Positions 52,456 through 60,721 of a stretch of DNA of 64,000 nucleotides are shown in pieces. Each line of letters begins with the position of its first letter. Within the stretch, counting starts at the first letter, position 1. This stretch comes from Rathayibacter agropyri. GTDB taxonomy: Bacteria > Actinomycetota > Actinomycetes > Actinomycetales > Microbacteriaceae. A model generated the notes under the pieces. The model was not told where the DNA came from. It did not search any database and saw only the letters and a list, made by a program, of their open reading frames with translations. Position numbers and translations under genes: made by a program. The DNA lies in contig NZ_JABRPL010000005.1 in the NCBI RefSeq assembly GCF_013249015.1, positions 99,075 through 163,074 on the forward strand, given 5' to 3'.

Positions 52456-52481
52456 GGCGATCCGCGTGCGAGCGGATCGCC
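52456..52481. terminator. Hairpin between the pucR-type gene and protease A
   Basis: GGCGATCCGC (52456-52465) pairs exactly with GCGGATCGCC (52472-52481) around a 6-nt loop, in the 254-nt gap downstream of the regulator gene and upstream of protease A. Could end the regulator transcript or act in the protease A promoter; nothing else was recognised in the gap. Confidence 0.5.
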
Positions 52482-52579
52482 GTGCGCGGACGTTAGACGC
52501 TCTCTGAAACGCGCCCATCCCTGTGTGCCAACCGCGGCCGATCGACGACGAAGGAGGAGAGAGGCGAACAAGCACCGCC

Positions 52580-54070
52580 TCACAGCAGCCGCAGTGCCGT
52601 CCACAGCTCCGTTCGGGCGTCCACGTCCTCGAGGTCGATGTCGAGCGCGCGTTCGACGGCCGTGATCCTGTTGCGCAGGGTGTGTCGGTGCACGCCGAGC
52701 TCTCGCGCTGCCGGTTCCCAGGCGCCGTTGCGGCGCAGCCACACCCGGGTGCTCTCCAGCAGTACCGCGCCCTCGGGTGTCAGGAGCGGCGCCAGGATCC
52801 GCCGCGCGAGCGGCCCTGCGCCCGAGGCGGCCAGAGCCCCGAGCAGCCCTTCGGCGGCGACATCCTCAAAGCGAGGCAGCGGGTGGGCGGCGCTCGCCCG
52901 GTCACCCGCCCGCCGCGCCTCCTGCACGCCGCGCTCCAGTTCACCCCAGCCGAGCGGAGCGGATACTCCGGCCCGCAGGCTGTGCCTCGTGAGCACTGCG
53001 GCGAGCGGATTCACGCCGTCGGCCTCGGTGATCATGACCAGCACTGAGTCCCGTTCGGCGAAGAACAGTCGCGCGTCGTCCTCCTCCGCCACGACTTCGA
53101 GCTCGTCGAGCAGGGAGTCGCCCCGCACCGGCTCGCTCAGCACGATCACCCGTACGGGCTCGGGCGGAAGGGGACTGCCGAGGCGCCGCGCGGTGCTCTC
53201 GGCGACGTCGAAGGCTCCTGCGGCGAGCAGTTCAAGCAGCCCTGAGCGCAACTGACGGCGCGAGGCGTCGAGCGCGCGCCGCTGCTCGAGCGCGATGCTC
53301 GCCAGCGCGATGACGCTCGCGACGAGGTCGCTGCCCGCCGGGTCCAGCGGAGTGCCCGTCCCGACCGCGAGCACTCCACGCAGGTGGTCTCGCCGCCCGA
53401 TCGTCTGCAGCGTCACGCCGCCGTCCAAGCGCAGCCCTGCGCGACGACCGCGAGAGAGGGCCTGCCGCACGGCCGCAGAGACGGACGTCTCCGCCGGCAC
53501 ATCGAGCCGGGTGGGCAGGTGCACGCGCTGCCCGGCCGCGTCGAAGAGCGCGACCCAGCAGTTCAGCTGCCGCTCCAGTTCGATGAGGATCGCCGCGAGC
53601 CCGTCCGGGCGCAGCGCCGCCCGCGCGACCCGCCGCTGCGCCTCCAGCGACCACTCCAGCCGCTCGCGCTGCTCCCGCGAGATGACATCGGCGACGAAGC
53701 GGATGATCCCCATGAACGGGGTGCGATCGGCCACCTCCAGCAGCGGAAGCCCCTGCCGCTCACAGGCGGCGACGAGCGCCTCCGGAACCCTGTCGTGCAC
53801 GATCCGGGTCGCGAAGCCGAGCGCGCGGATGCCGCGATCGCGGAGCCTGGCCACGTACTCCTCGGAGAACTCGGCGCTGTCGCGTCCTGTGAAGTGCACG
53901 CCGTCGGTCAGCAGCAGTTGCCCCGGTTCAAGCCAGGGCGTCGGATCGACGAGATCGGACGAGTGTGCCCACACCAGTGGAGCATCCAGGGCCGCCTCGT
54001 CGTGCACCCCGGCGAGCACTCGGAGGCGGAAGGCCGGCTCGGCGAGCAGATCGCGGACGGTCGCGGGCAT
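52580..54070 (-). CDS. PucR-family transcriptional regulator
   Basis: 496 aa. N-terminal PucR domain (WAHSSDLVDPTPWLEPGQLL and the following ~110 residues), a GGDEF-like/GAF-type middle, and C-terminal HTH_30 (LGVHRHTLRNRITAVERALD, then IDLEDVDARTELWTALRLL). These regulators control purine, beta-alanine, GABA or proline catabolism in actinobacteria. It sits between mmsA and the aminotransferase, and all three share a CGGATCCG promoter palindrome, so it probably regulates all of them including itself. Starts of this gene have been copied twice as remnants (51362-51425 and 56320-56355). Confidence 0.88.
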   Translation of the reverse strand: MPATVRDLLAEPAFRLRVLAGVHDEAALDAPLVWAHSSDLVDPTPWLEPGQLLLTDGVHFTGRDSAEFSEEYVARLRDRGIRALGFATRIVHDRVPEALVAACERQGLPLLEVADRTPFMGIIRFVADVISREQRERLEWSLEAQRRVARAALRPDGLAAILIELERQLNCWVALFDAAGQRVHLPTRLDVPAETSVSAAVRQALSRGRRAGLRLDGGVTLQTIGRRDHLRGVLAVGTGTPLDPAGSDLVASVIALASIALEQRRALDASRRQLRSGLLELLAAGAFDVAESTARRLGSPLPPEPVRVIVLSEPVRGDSLLDELEVVAEEDDARLFFAERDSVLVMITEADGVNPLAAVLTRHSLRAGVSAPLGWGELERGVQEARRAGDRASAAHPLPRFEDVAAEGLLGALAASGAGPLARRILAPLLTPEGAVLLESTRVWLRRNGAWEPAARELGVHRHTLRNRITAVERALDIDLEDVDARTELWTALRLL

Positions 54071-54117
54071 CTTCGGCTCCCTTCGACGTATGGTCCATCG
54101 TAGAGTCGGCGGTTGGA

Positions 54118-54125
54118 CGGATCCG
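54118..54125. promoter_or_regulatory. CGGATCCG palindrome upstream of the pucR-type gene
   Basis: Lies 47 nt before the regulator ATG, within TGGACGGATCCGC, the same 13 bases as in front of mmsA. Candidate autoregulatory site. Confidence 0.5.
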
Positions 54126-54164
54126 CCCTCGGGGCGGCGCTGTGGGCCGGGTCGCCCCGGAGAT

Positions 54165-55010
54165 TCAGCCGGGAGGCGCGAGCTGGTAGCCCGGCTGCTC
54201 CTCGAAGAGGCGGGCGATAGGGACGAAGCTCATGAAGTCAGGAATATTGCCCCACGCGTCTCCGCCCTGGCTAATGGTTCCGTACAGTTGTCCGCTGCGG
54301 CTCACGACGGGGCCGCCTGAATCCCCTGGTGAACCGACGTTTCGCCAGGTCGTCGCTCCCAGGATGAAGGGCGGAGCGCCATGCGGGAGCGCCTGGAGGC
54401 CCCAGGAGCAGTTCACGCCGGATATCGCGCCGCTCGTGCAGAAAATTTCATTGACTCCGGGAGTTCCCGAGCCTGTGACGGGCACGCTCGCGTAGCGGCC
54501 CGCCTGATCGAAGAGGAAGACGTTGCCGACGGCACGTGGTGTGTAGGTCGTGATCGGCATGCAACGGTGTAGCGACGTGCTGCCATCGCAGCCCCAGTTA
54601 GTCCTGGCGAGCGGATCGATCCTCGCGATCATGATGTCCGCGGCCCTGGCTTTCCAAATCACCTTGCCGACGTTGGCCTGAGAGCCCACGCTGATGGAAT
54701 CTCCGACCTCGCCGCAATGTCCTGCCAGGACGATATACCGGACCGCCTTCAATCGGGCCGACAGTTGGAGATACCAACTCCTGGAACTCAGAACGGCGCC
54801 CGTCGTACATCCCCACTCGCCCAGTCGGACAAAGGTCCCTGCATTGATGGGAAGCTGAAGCCGGAAACCTGAGACGGCACTCGCGGGCGGTGCACTCGCG
54901 CTGAGCATTCCGAGCGAGACGGCTAGTGCAGTGAGGGACAGAGCCACTCGTCTACGACGAGCGGCTTTCCGTCGGTCGCGCTTGTGCTGCTTCGCCACAT
55001 CTGCTTGCAT
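54165..55010 (-). CDS. Secreted Chp/Pat-1-like serine protease B
   Basis: 281 aa, collinear with protease A: signal peptide ending PPASA, His98 (LAGHCG), Asp132 (ARIDP), Ser231 (SPGDSGGPV), all six conserved cysteines, C-terminus LFEEQPGYQLAPPG. Downstream partner of the SGNH gene at 55059 with a 48-nt gap, so the two are probably one operon. An Arg/Lys-rich 20-residue n-region (KQHKRDRRKAARRRR) suggests Tat-like or strongly basic Sec export. Substrate unknown; Clavibacter homologues act in the plant apoplast. Confidence 0.87.
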   Translation of the reverse strand: MQADVAKQHKRDRRKAARRRRVALSLTALAVSLGMLSASAPPASAVSGFRLQLPINAGTFVRLGEWGCTTGAVLSSRSWYLQLSARLKAVRYIVLAGHCGEVGDSISVGSQANVGKVIWKARAADIMIARIDPLARTNWGCDGSTSLHRCMPITTYTPRAVGNVFLFDQAGRYASVPVTGSGTPGVNEIFCTSGAISGVNCSWGLQALPHGAPPFILGATTWRNVGSPGDSGGPVVSRSGQLYGTISQGGDAWGNIPDFMSFVPIARLFEEQPGYQLAPPG

Positions 55011-55058
55011 CTCTGGTCTTCTTTCAGTGGAGATCGGGTAAGAGGTAACACGGCTGCG

Positions 55059-55943
55059 CTAGTTGCTACTGTGCGAAAAGGAGGATGCTCTCCATTCGAC
55101 TTCGGCGATCGCGGCCTGTCCGGCGATGTTCGGATGGAAGTGGTCGACGGTACTGATGAGGTCCGGGGTGAAGTCGAGCCGGGTGAGTGCGCCGCCGTCC
55201 CAGTGGCAGAGCGGACCTGCCGCCGAGCACGTCCGTTCCAGCGCGGCGTTGAAGTCCTGAACCCGCTTTTTCGCGGCGGCGACGGAGGCGGTTGCGGCCG
55301 ATGGACTGAGGGGTGCCCCGCTCGTGCTGACGCCGCGGGTGGCGCGGCAGAGGCCGCCCGAACTCCACAGGCGAGCGCCGGCGAAGCGTTCCGACCTCCA
55401 CTGCGAAGCATTGTCTGGCACCGATGAGAGTTCGATCTGTGCCGAGGGCCACGTGCTCCGGATTGTGCTGATCGCCGCCTCTACGCCGGAGCGGAAAGTG
55501 CTCACCGGAGTCATGGTGTAACCATCGCTTGCCACCACATTCCTCGGGCTGCAAAGGTCGTTTCCGCCGATGAGAAGGGTGATGACATCAGGATGCACGC
55601 CCGCGGCGACGGCGGCCCGAATGCGCGCCGGGACCTGAGCGACGGTGTTGCCACTCTGCGCGAAGTTGTCGGTGGTGACCGTTGTGCCGGGCCGCGACTT
55701 CTGCAAACGCTGGGCGAAGGAGTTCACGGCGGGTGCGCCGCCGGTTGACCAACTGAAGTCAGGGCAGTCGGTGAACGAGCCGCACGCGGCGAAAGCTCGG
55801 GTGGTCGAGTCGCCGAGGCTGAGAAGGGAGAGGTGCGAGGGAGTTGCCGCCGAGGCGATTCCGGCAGGCGCGAGCGCGCTGACCGCGGCGAGGGCGACTC
55901 CGATCGCGAGGGTGCGGGCGCGGGTGAGGGGAGACAGAGTCAT
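55059..55943 (-). CDS. Secreted SGNH-family hydrolase 1
   Basis: 294 aa from ATG 55943; upstream in-frame codons read through the aminotransferase remnant. Signal peptide (LAIGVALAAVSALAPAGIASA). Block I SLGDSTT (catalytic Ser), block III GGNDLC, block V DHFHP (Asp/His). Three disulfide-prone cysteine pairs. Resembles exported GDSL lipases/esterases of the SEST-like class that cleave plant or host acyl esters. Operon head for protease B. Paralogue of 57265-58242. Confidence 0.87.
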   Translation of the reverse strand: MTLSPLTRARTLAIGVALAAVSALAPAGIASAATPSHLSLLSLGDSTTRAFAACGSFTDCPDFSWSTGGAPAVNSFAQRLQKSRPGTTVTTDNFAQSGNTVAQVPARIRAAVAAGVHPDVITLLIGGNDLCSPRNVVASDGYTMTPVSTFRSGVEAAISTIRSTWPSAQIELSSVPDNASQWRSERFAGARLWSSGGLCRATRGVSTSGAPLSPSAATASVAAAKKRVQDFNAALERTCSAAGPLCHWDGGALTRLDFTPDLISTVDHFHPNIAGQAAIAEVEWRASSFSHSSN

Positions 55944-56085
55944 AACATTCCGATCCTCGAAGGGGGTGTGGCGGAGTGAGAGTCGCAGCGGTTGCCGTGA
56001 GCGCGGCGACGTCCTGATGAGGAAGCTCCCACTCGGGTGCCCGCCGAGGAGGGTGCACGGCGCAGGGCGCGGTGGTGTCCCGCTT

Positions 56086-56270
56086 CGACGTTCCGTCCCT
56101 CCGAGACGCGACGGTTCGACAGATCCGCCCGCGCGAGTCGCTCGCGGGCGGGGCACGATGGACGCCACGACGTCCTCGGCTGCTCCCACTGCCCGCGACA
56201 ACGCCTCGGTCACCGCCGCCGACCGCTCCCAGGTTTTTCACTCCTGGTCGGCCCAGGGTGCGCTCACCGC
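56086..56270 (+). pseudogene. Remnant of the aminotransferase promoter and 5' end
   Basis: Closely matches 58403-58575, the promoter and start of the intact aminotransferase gene. From ATG 56158 it reads DATTSSAAPTARDNASVTAA, then DRSQVFHSWSAQGALT, against TSSTASTVRDNASVTAADRS… in the intact gene, and stops matching near 56270. The promoter palindrome has decayed to CAGATCCG (56120-56127). It lies upstream of SGNH 1 exactly as the intact gene lies upstream of SGNH 2, giving the right boundary of the duplicated unit. The gap 55944-56085 serves as SGNH 1 promoter region; nothing else was recognised there. Confidence 0.85.
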
Positions 56271-56319
56271 GCCCGCCGTGCAGTACCCACGGTCAGTCGG
56301 AGGCGAGTACCGGCGGGTT

Positions 56320-56355
56320 GAAAGCCGACTCGGCGAGCAGATGTGCGGACCGTCG
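56320..56355 (-). pseudogene. Remnant of the pucR-type 5' end (copy b)
   Basis: The minus strand contains CTGCTCGCCGAG with flanks matching codons 3-14 of the PucR-family gene (TVRDLLAEPAF), with one inserted base. It abuts the end of protease gene C and follows the aminotransferase remnant, so it is the junction between two tandem copies of the unit pucR 5' end - protease - SGNH - aminotransferase 5' end. Confidence 0.7.
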
Positions 56356-56357
56356 AC

Positions 56358-57203
56358 TCAGCCGGGAGGCGCGAGTTCGTAGCCGCGCTGCTCTTCGAAA
56401 AGACGGGAGATGGGGACGAAGGTCATGAAGCCGATGAGCTGGCTGCCCGGCTTGCCGCCCTTACTGATGAATCCGTAAAGCTGTCCGCCTTGACTCAGGA
56501 CAGGCCCACCCGAATCGCCGTCCAGGATCCCCTTGCGCTTCGTACTCGCACCGAGGACGAGGGGCTGGTAAAACGGTACATCCGGATCCAGGAACCACGT
56601 ACAGTTCACGCCGCTCACGGCGCCGCTCGTGCAGAACTTCTCGTTGGGTTCGGGCGCTCCGGAGCCGGCGACGGGCACGCTCGCGTATTCTCCAGTGTGA
56701 TCGTAGAGAAAGACGTTGCCAATTGCTCGCGGTGTGAAAGTCGTTATCGGCGAGCAGTTGTGTAGCCTCGAGTCGCCGGTGCAGTGGTAGGTGGTTCTGG
56801 GGTGCGGATCGATCCTCGCGATCATAAGGTCCGCGACCCGGGCTTTCCAAATTACCTTGCCGACGGTGCCGACCTGCCTCACGGAGATGTCGTCTCCGAC
56901 GCTTCCGCAGTGTCCTGCGGTGGCGACGTATCGGGTCGCCTTTAGGCGGGCCGATAATTGCATATACCAACTCTTCGAAGACAAGACCGCGCCCACCGTA
57001 CAGTTCCCACGGGGTGTTTCGATGCGAGTGCCGGCGTTGATGGGAACCTCCATGCGGAACTCGGACACGGCATTGGCGGGAACCGCGCCCGAACTGATAA
57101 CACCGCCGGCGACGCTGACGGCAGCGATGGCGAGAAAGAGTCGCCTGAAGCGTCCGCGTCTGTTTCGGCCGTGCGTGCGCCTCCGCAGGGAATCTGTGTT
57201 CAT
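56358..57203 (-). CDS. Secreted Chp/Pat-1-like serine protease C
   Basis: 281 aa from ATG 57203 behind GAGAAG. Same layout as A and B: signal peptide ending VPANA, His98 (TAGHCG), Asp132 (ARIDP), Ser231 (LDGDSGGPV), six conserved cysteines, end LFEEQRGYELAPPG. Differs from B mainly around residues 203-228 (FLDPDVPFYQPLVLGASTKR), next to the active-site Ser, where substrate choice may be set. Follows SGNH 2 with a 61-nt gap, same operon order as B. Confidence 0.87.
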   Translation of the reverse strand: MNTDSLRRRTHGRNRRGRFRRLFLAIAAVSVAGGVISSGAVPANAVSEFRMEVPINAGTRIETPRGNCTVGAVLSSKSWYMQLSARLKATRYVATAGHCGSVGDDISVRQVGTVGKVIWKARVADLMIARIDPHPRTTYHCTGDSRLHNCSPITTFTPRAIGNVFLYDHTGEYASVPVAGSGAPEPNEKFCTSGAVSGVNCTWFLDPDVPFYQPLVLGASTKRKGILDGDSGGPVLSQGGQLYGFISKGGKPGSQLIGFMTFVPISRLFEEQRGYELAPPG

Positions 57204-57264
57204 CGAAGGTCTTCTCTGACGAGAGAGTGGTCGCTGAAGAGTGGGGTGCTGCGCAGACAACGCG

Positions 57265-58242
57265 TTACTTCCAGCCCGCGGCGAAGGACGAAGCGTTCCA
57301 CTCGACTTCGGCAATCTTCGCCTGGCCGGCGGCACTGGGGTGGAAGTGGTCGACTGAACTGATCAGGTCCGGAGTGAACCGCATGCGGGTCAGCGCGCCA
57401 CCGTCCCAATTGCACAGTGGGCCATCCGCCGAGCAGGCCTGCTCGAGCACGGCGTTGAAGTCGACGACCCGCTTCGCCGCCGCTGCGACGGAAGCAGACG
57501 CGGCTGCCGGGCTCAGCGGCACCTCGGTCATGCTGACGCCGCGGGTAGCACGGCAGAAGCCGGCCGAACTCCAGCGGAACTGGCCTTCTGGTCCGCGTGA
57601 CGCCTCCCACTGGGTGGCGTTGTCCGGCACTGACGAGAGCTCGAGCTTCGCGGACGGCCAGGCGCTTCTGATCATTCTGATCGCCGTCTCCACGCCGGTG
57701 CGGAAGGTGCTCACCGGAGTCATGTTGTAGCCGTCGCTCGCCACTGGGATGCCTGGGCCGCACAGGTCATTGCCGCCGATGAGCAGGGTGATGACGTCGG
57801 GTTTTTCCCCCGCGTCGACCGCGTCCTGGACGCGCGCCGGAACCCCGTCGACGGTGCTGCCGCTCTTGGAGAAGTTCGCGGTGCTGACCCTCGTATCGGG
57901 CAGCAACTTCTGCAGACGCTGGGCGATGGAGTTGACGACCGGAGCGCTCCCGGTCGACCAGCTGAAGTCGGGGCAGTCCGTCCAGGTGTCGCAGGCGGAG
58001 TTTGCCTGGGTGGTCGAGTCGCCGAGGCTGAGAAGCGAGAGGTGCGAGGGAGTATTCGCGGAGGGGGTCGCCACGGAAGGGGTCGCCACGGAGGGGGTCG
58101 CGGTAGAGGAGGTCGCCGCTGAGGCGATCCCGGCGGGCGCGAGTGCGCTCACGGTGGCGAGGACGGCTCCGATTGTGAGGGTCCGGGCGATGAAGTGTGC
58201 CCGGGTCGAGGGGTGTGCTGGGGTGTGGGTAAAGGGTTTCAT
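57265..58242 (-). CDS. Secreted SGNH-family hydrolase 2
   Basis: 325 aa. Signal peptide (ARTLTIGAVLATVSALAPAG), then a short TPSVA-type repeat linker absent from paralogue 1, then the SGNH core with SLGDSTT, GGNDLC and DHFHP. Most of the core is collinear with SGNH 1. Gene head of an SGNH-protease operon. The linker is encoded by 15-bp tandem repeats that may vary in number. Confidence 0.87.
   Translation of the reverse strand: MKPFTHTPAHPSTRAHFIARTLTIGAVLATVSALAPAGIASAATSSTATPSVATPSVATPSANTPSHLSLLSLGDSTTQANSACDTWTDCPDFSWSTGSAPVVNSIAQRLQKLLPDTRVSTANFSKSGSTVDGVPARVQDAVDAGEKPDVITLLIGGNDLCGPGIPVASDGYNMTPVSTFRTGVETAIRMIRSAWPSAKLELSSVPDNATQWEASRGPEGQFRWSSAGFCRATRGVSMTEVPLSPAAASASVAAAAKRVVDFNAVLEQACSADGPLCNWDGGALTRMRFTPDLISSVDHFHPSAAGQAKIAEVEWNASSFAAGWK
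58046..58120. repeat. 15-bp tandem repeat in the SGNH 2 linker
   Basis: Units GAGGGGGTCGCCACG (58061-58075), GAAGGGGTCGCCACG (58076-58090), GAGGGGGTCGCGGTA (58091-58105) and GAGGAGGTCGCCGCT (58106-58120), with a degenerate copy from 58046. In frame: each unit encodes five residues of the type TPSVA. Confidence 0.85.
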
Positions 58243-58433
58243 GACATTCCGATCATCGATAATTCGCGGATGATTGGCGGGTGCCTGACAGTTGCAGCTG
58301 ACTCCGAGAGGGCGGCGCTGCCCTCATGAGCAAACTCGAATTGTGGCGAGAAACTCGCGACTGCGTGGCGCGCGGTCGCCCTCGAGTGCGCGCCGCACTC
58401 GACGTTCCGTCCCGCCCAGACGCGACGGCTCGA

Positions 58434-58441
58434 CGGATCCG
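58434..58441. promoter_or_regulatory. CGGATCCG palindrome upstream of the aminotransferase
   Basis: Ends 38 nt before the aminotransferase ATG, the identical distance found at mmsA. The three shared sites upstream of mmsA, the PucR-family gene and this gene are best explained as one regulon. Confidence 0.55.
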
Positions 58442-58479
58442 CGCGCGCTCATCCCCCCGGACGGAGGATCCTGGATCTC

Positions 58480-59805
58480 ATGACGTCCTCGACCGCCTCC
58501 ACTGTCCGCGACAACGCCTCTGTCACCGCCGCCGACCGCTCTCGGGTGTTCCACTCCTGGTCGGCTCAGGGTGCGCTCACTCCCTTGCCGATCGCCGGCG
58601 GCCTCGGCGCAGAGGTCTGGGATGTCGACGGCACCCGCTACCTCGACTTCTCGAGCCAGCTTGTCAACGTCACCATCGGCTACCAGCATCCGAAGGTCGT
58701 CGCCGCGATCCAGAAGCAGGCCGGCATCCTCGCCACCATCGGCCCGGCCGCCGCGAACGAGACGCGGGCGGAGGCGGCGCGCCTGATCACCGACCGGGCG
58801 CCGGAGGGCTTCGAGAAGGTCTTCTTCACCAACGGCGGAGCGGATGCGAACGAGAACGCGATCCGGATGGCGCGCCTGTTCACCGGCCGCGACAAGGTCG
58901 TCTCGCTCTACCGCTCGTACCACGGCAACACCGGCGCGGCCATCGTCTCCACCGGTGACTGGCGCCGCATCCCCAACGAGTACGCCCGCGGCCACGTGCA
59001 CGCCTTCGGCCCGTACCTCTACCGCAGTGAGTTCTGGGCCGAGACGCTCGAGCAGGAGTGCGAGCGCGCGCTGCACCACCTCGAGCGCGTCGTCCAGGCG
59101 GAGGGGCCGGAGTCGATCGCCGCGTTCCTCCTCGAGACCATCCCTGGAACCGCCGGCGTCCTCACTCCACCGCCCGGCTATCTCGCCGGCGTGCGCGAGA
59201 TCGCCGACCGCTACGGGATCCAACTGATCCTCGACGAGGTTATGGCCGGCTTCGGCCGCACGGGGGAGTGGTTCGCCTTCGACGCGTTCAACGTGCGTCC
59301 CGATCTGATCACCTTCGCGAAGGGCGTCAACTCGGGCTACGTGCCGATCGGTGGCGTCGTCATCTCGGATCCGATCGCGCATCACTTCGACGAGCGTGTC
59401 TTCCCTGGCGGTCTGACCTACTCCGGGCACCCCCTCGCCGCGGCCAGTGTCGTGGCGGCACTCGAGGCGATGGCGGAGGAGGGCATCGTCGAGAACGCGC
59501 GGACCATCGGCTCCGAGCACCTCGCTCCGGGCCTCGCGGCTCTCGAGGCCAAGCACGAGCTGATCGGTGAGGTCCGCGGCTCCGGCGTGTTCTGGGCGCT
59601 CGAACTCGTCTCGGACCGTGCGGCGCGTACCCCGCTGCCGGCCGCCTCCGTCGCCCGGCTCAAGGCCGACCTGCTCGCCCGGGGCCTCCTGCCCTTCACC
59701 GCCGACAACCGGATCCACGTGGTCCCGCCCGCCGTGATCACCCCCGCCGAGGTCGCCCGCGGCCTCGCCATCCTCGACGCCGCCCTCACCGCTTGTGGCG
59801 GCTGA
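58480..59805 (+). CDS. Class III PLP-dependent aminotransferase (beta-alanine/omega-amino acid type)
   Basis: 441 aa from ATG 58480. Fold-type I class III enzyme: VFFTNGGADANENAIRMAR, SYHGNTGAA, LILDEVMAGFGRTG, PLP Lys281 in ITFAKGVNSGY, and GLTYSGHPLAAA. Would transfer the amino group of beta-alanine or a related omega-amino acid to pyruvate, giving the semialdehyde that MmsA oxidises. Its promoter and first ~37 codons have been duplicated at 56086-56270. Confidence 0.88.
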   Translation: MTSSTASTVRDNASVTAADRSRVFHSWSAQGALTPLPIAGGLGAEVWDVDGTRYLDFSSQLVNVTIGYQHPKVVAAIQKQAGILATIGPAAANETRAEAARLITDRAPEGFEKVFFTNGGADANENAIRMARLFTGRDKVVSLYRSYHGNTGAAIVSTGDWRRIPNEYARGHVHAFGPYLYRSEFWAETLEQECERALHHLERVVQAEGPESIAAFLLETIPGTAGVLTPPPGYLAGVREIADRYGIQLILDEVMAGFGRTGEWFAFDAFNVRPDLITFAKGVNSGYVPIGGVVISDPIAHHFDERVFPGGLTYSGHPLAAASVVAALEAMAEEGIVENARTIGSEHLAPGLAALEAKHELIGEVRGSGVFWALELVSDRAARTPLPAASVARLKADLLARGLLPFTADNRIHVVPPAVITPAEVARGLAILDAALTACGG

Positions 59806-59839
59806 CCTCGCCACGCCCGTTCCAGGAGGGGACACGTGC

Positions 59840-59918
59840 GATTTGCAGGGGATTCGCGCGGGAGAGCGCTCTCCCGCGCGTCCCCGGTCCGCGAATCGGC
59901 GGATCCCCTGCAAATCGA
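59840..59918. repeat. Nested palindromic element between convergent genes
   Basis: Outer arms CGATTTGCAGGGGAT (59840-59854) and exact inverse (59904-59918); inner perfect 26-bp palindrome at 59856-59881 (CGCGCGGGAGAGC and its inverse). It lies between the aminotransferase and the convergent ZIP gene. May simply terminate both, but size and order suggest a REP/small mobile-type element; a related arm (CGATCTGCAGGCGATTC) occurs at 63883-63899. Confidence 0.6.
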
Positions 59919-59964
59919 ACTAGCCGCCGACCACAGGACGCACTGCACCGCAGGGAGCGGCGTC

Positions 59965-60708
59965 CTAGGAAACGGAGTGCAGCGCGAAGGCGGTGACGAA
60001 GCCCAGCACCGCATACAGTCCCGTCAGCACGTTGTCGCGGTCGAACGCTTCAGGGATCATCGTGTTCGAGATCATCGCGAGGATCGCGCCCGCCGCGACG
60101 GTCGTCACGAAGGCGACCAGCGCTCCCGGGGCGGACGCGAATACCAGGAAGCCGACGAGTGCGGCGATCGCCGAGATTCCCGCGATTGCGCCCCAGACGG
60201 TGAACACGTAGCGGGCCGTGCGTCCGTCGGCCTTCATTCCCACGGTCGAGGACAGCCCTTCTGGCAAATTCGAGATCGCCACGGCCGCGACAATGGGCAC
60301 GCTGATCGCGGCTCCCGCGCCGCCCTGGGCAACCGACAGGCCGAGCACGATCGACTCCGGGATGCCGTCGATGAGCGCGCCGGCCGCGATGACCGCGCCT
60401 CCGCCTCCGCCCGAGCCTTTCGCGCTCTTGCGGTTGCCTGCTCCGGCGCGGGTGAGGAGGGCGTCGGCGCCGACGAAGACGACGGCGCCCGCGAGCGTCC
60501 CGAGCACGGTCGGCACGAGTCCGCCGTCGTCGGCCGCCTCCTGCACCAGCTCATAGGCGAGCGCCGAGATCAGCACACCCGCGCCAAACGCCGAGATCGC
60601 GGCGGTCAACTTCGCGGGCACGTGCAGGAACCAGGCGAGCGCTGCGCCGATCAGGAGGGTTGCGCCGCCGATGGCGCCGCTGACGAGGGCGAGGGTCCAG
60701 GAGGGCAC
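59965..60708 (-). CDS. ZIP-family divalent metal transporter
   Basis: 247 aa from GTG 60708; the longer frame runs over the neighbouring gene. Seven to eight hydrophobic helices; metal-site helices are visible as AGALIDGIPESIVLG (His usually present is replaced by Asp) and AVAISNLPEGLSSTVGM. The loop RAGAGNRKSAKGSGGGGGA is Gly/Lys-rich rather than His-rich. Imports Zn2+ or another divalent ion in related proteins; some members with this site work as exporters. 13 nt after the DUF817 gene on the same strand, probably co-transcribed. Confidence 0.8.
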   Translation of the reverse strand: MPSWTLALVSGAIGGATLLIGAALAWFLHVPAKLTAAISAFGAGVLISALAYELVQEAADDGGLVPTVLGTLAGAVVFVGADALLTRAGAGNRKSAKGSGGGGGAVIAAGALIDGIPESIVLGLSVAQGGAGAAISVPIVAAVAISNLPEGLSSTVGMKADGRTARYVFTVWGAIAGISAIAALVGFLVFASAPGALVAFVTTVAAGAILAMISNTMIPEAFDRDNVLTGLYAVLGFVTAFALHSVS

Positions 60709-60721
60709 GGCGTCCAGCCTG

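Noticed and set aside
49740-58441. CGGATCCG as a mere restriction-site-like chance octamer
   Set aside because: Kept as a real signal: three promoter occurrences with two identical 38-nt distances and an extended 13-base match are hard to attribute to chance, although a genome-wide count is still needed.
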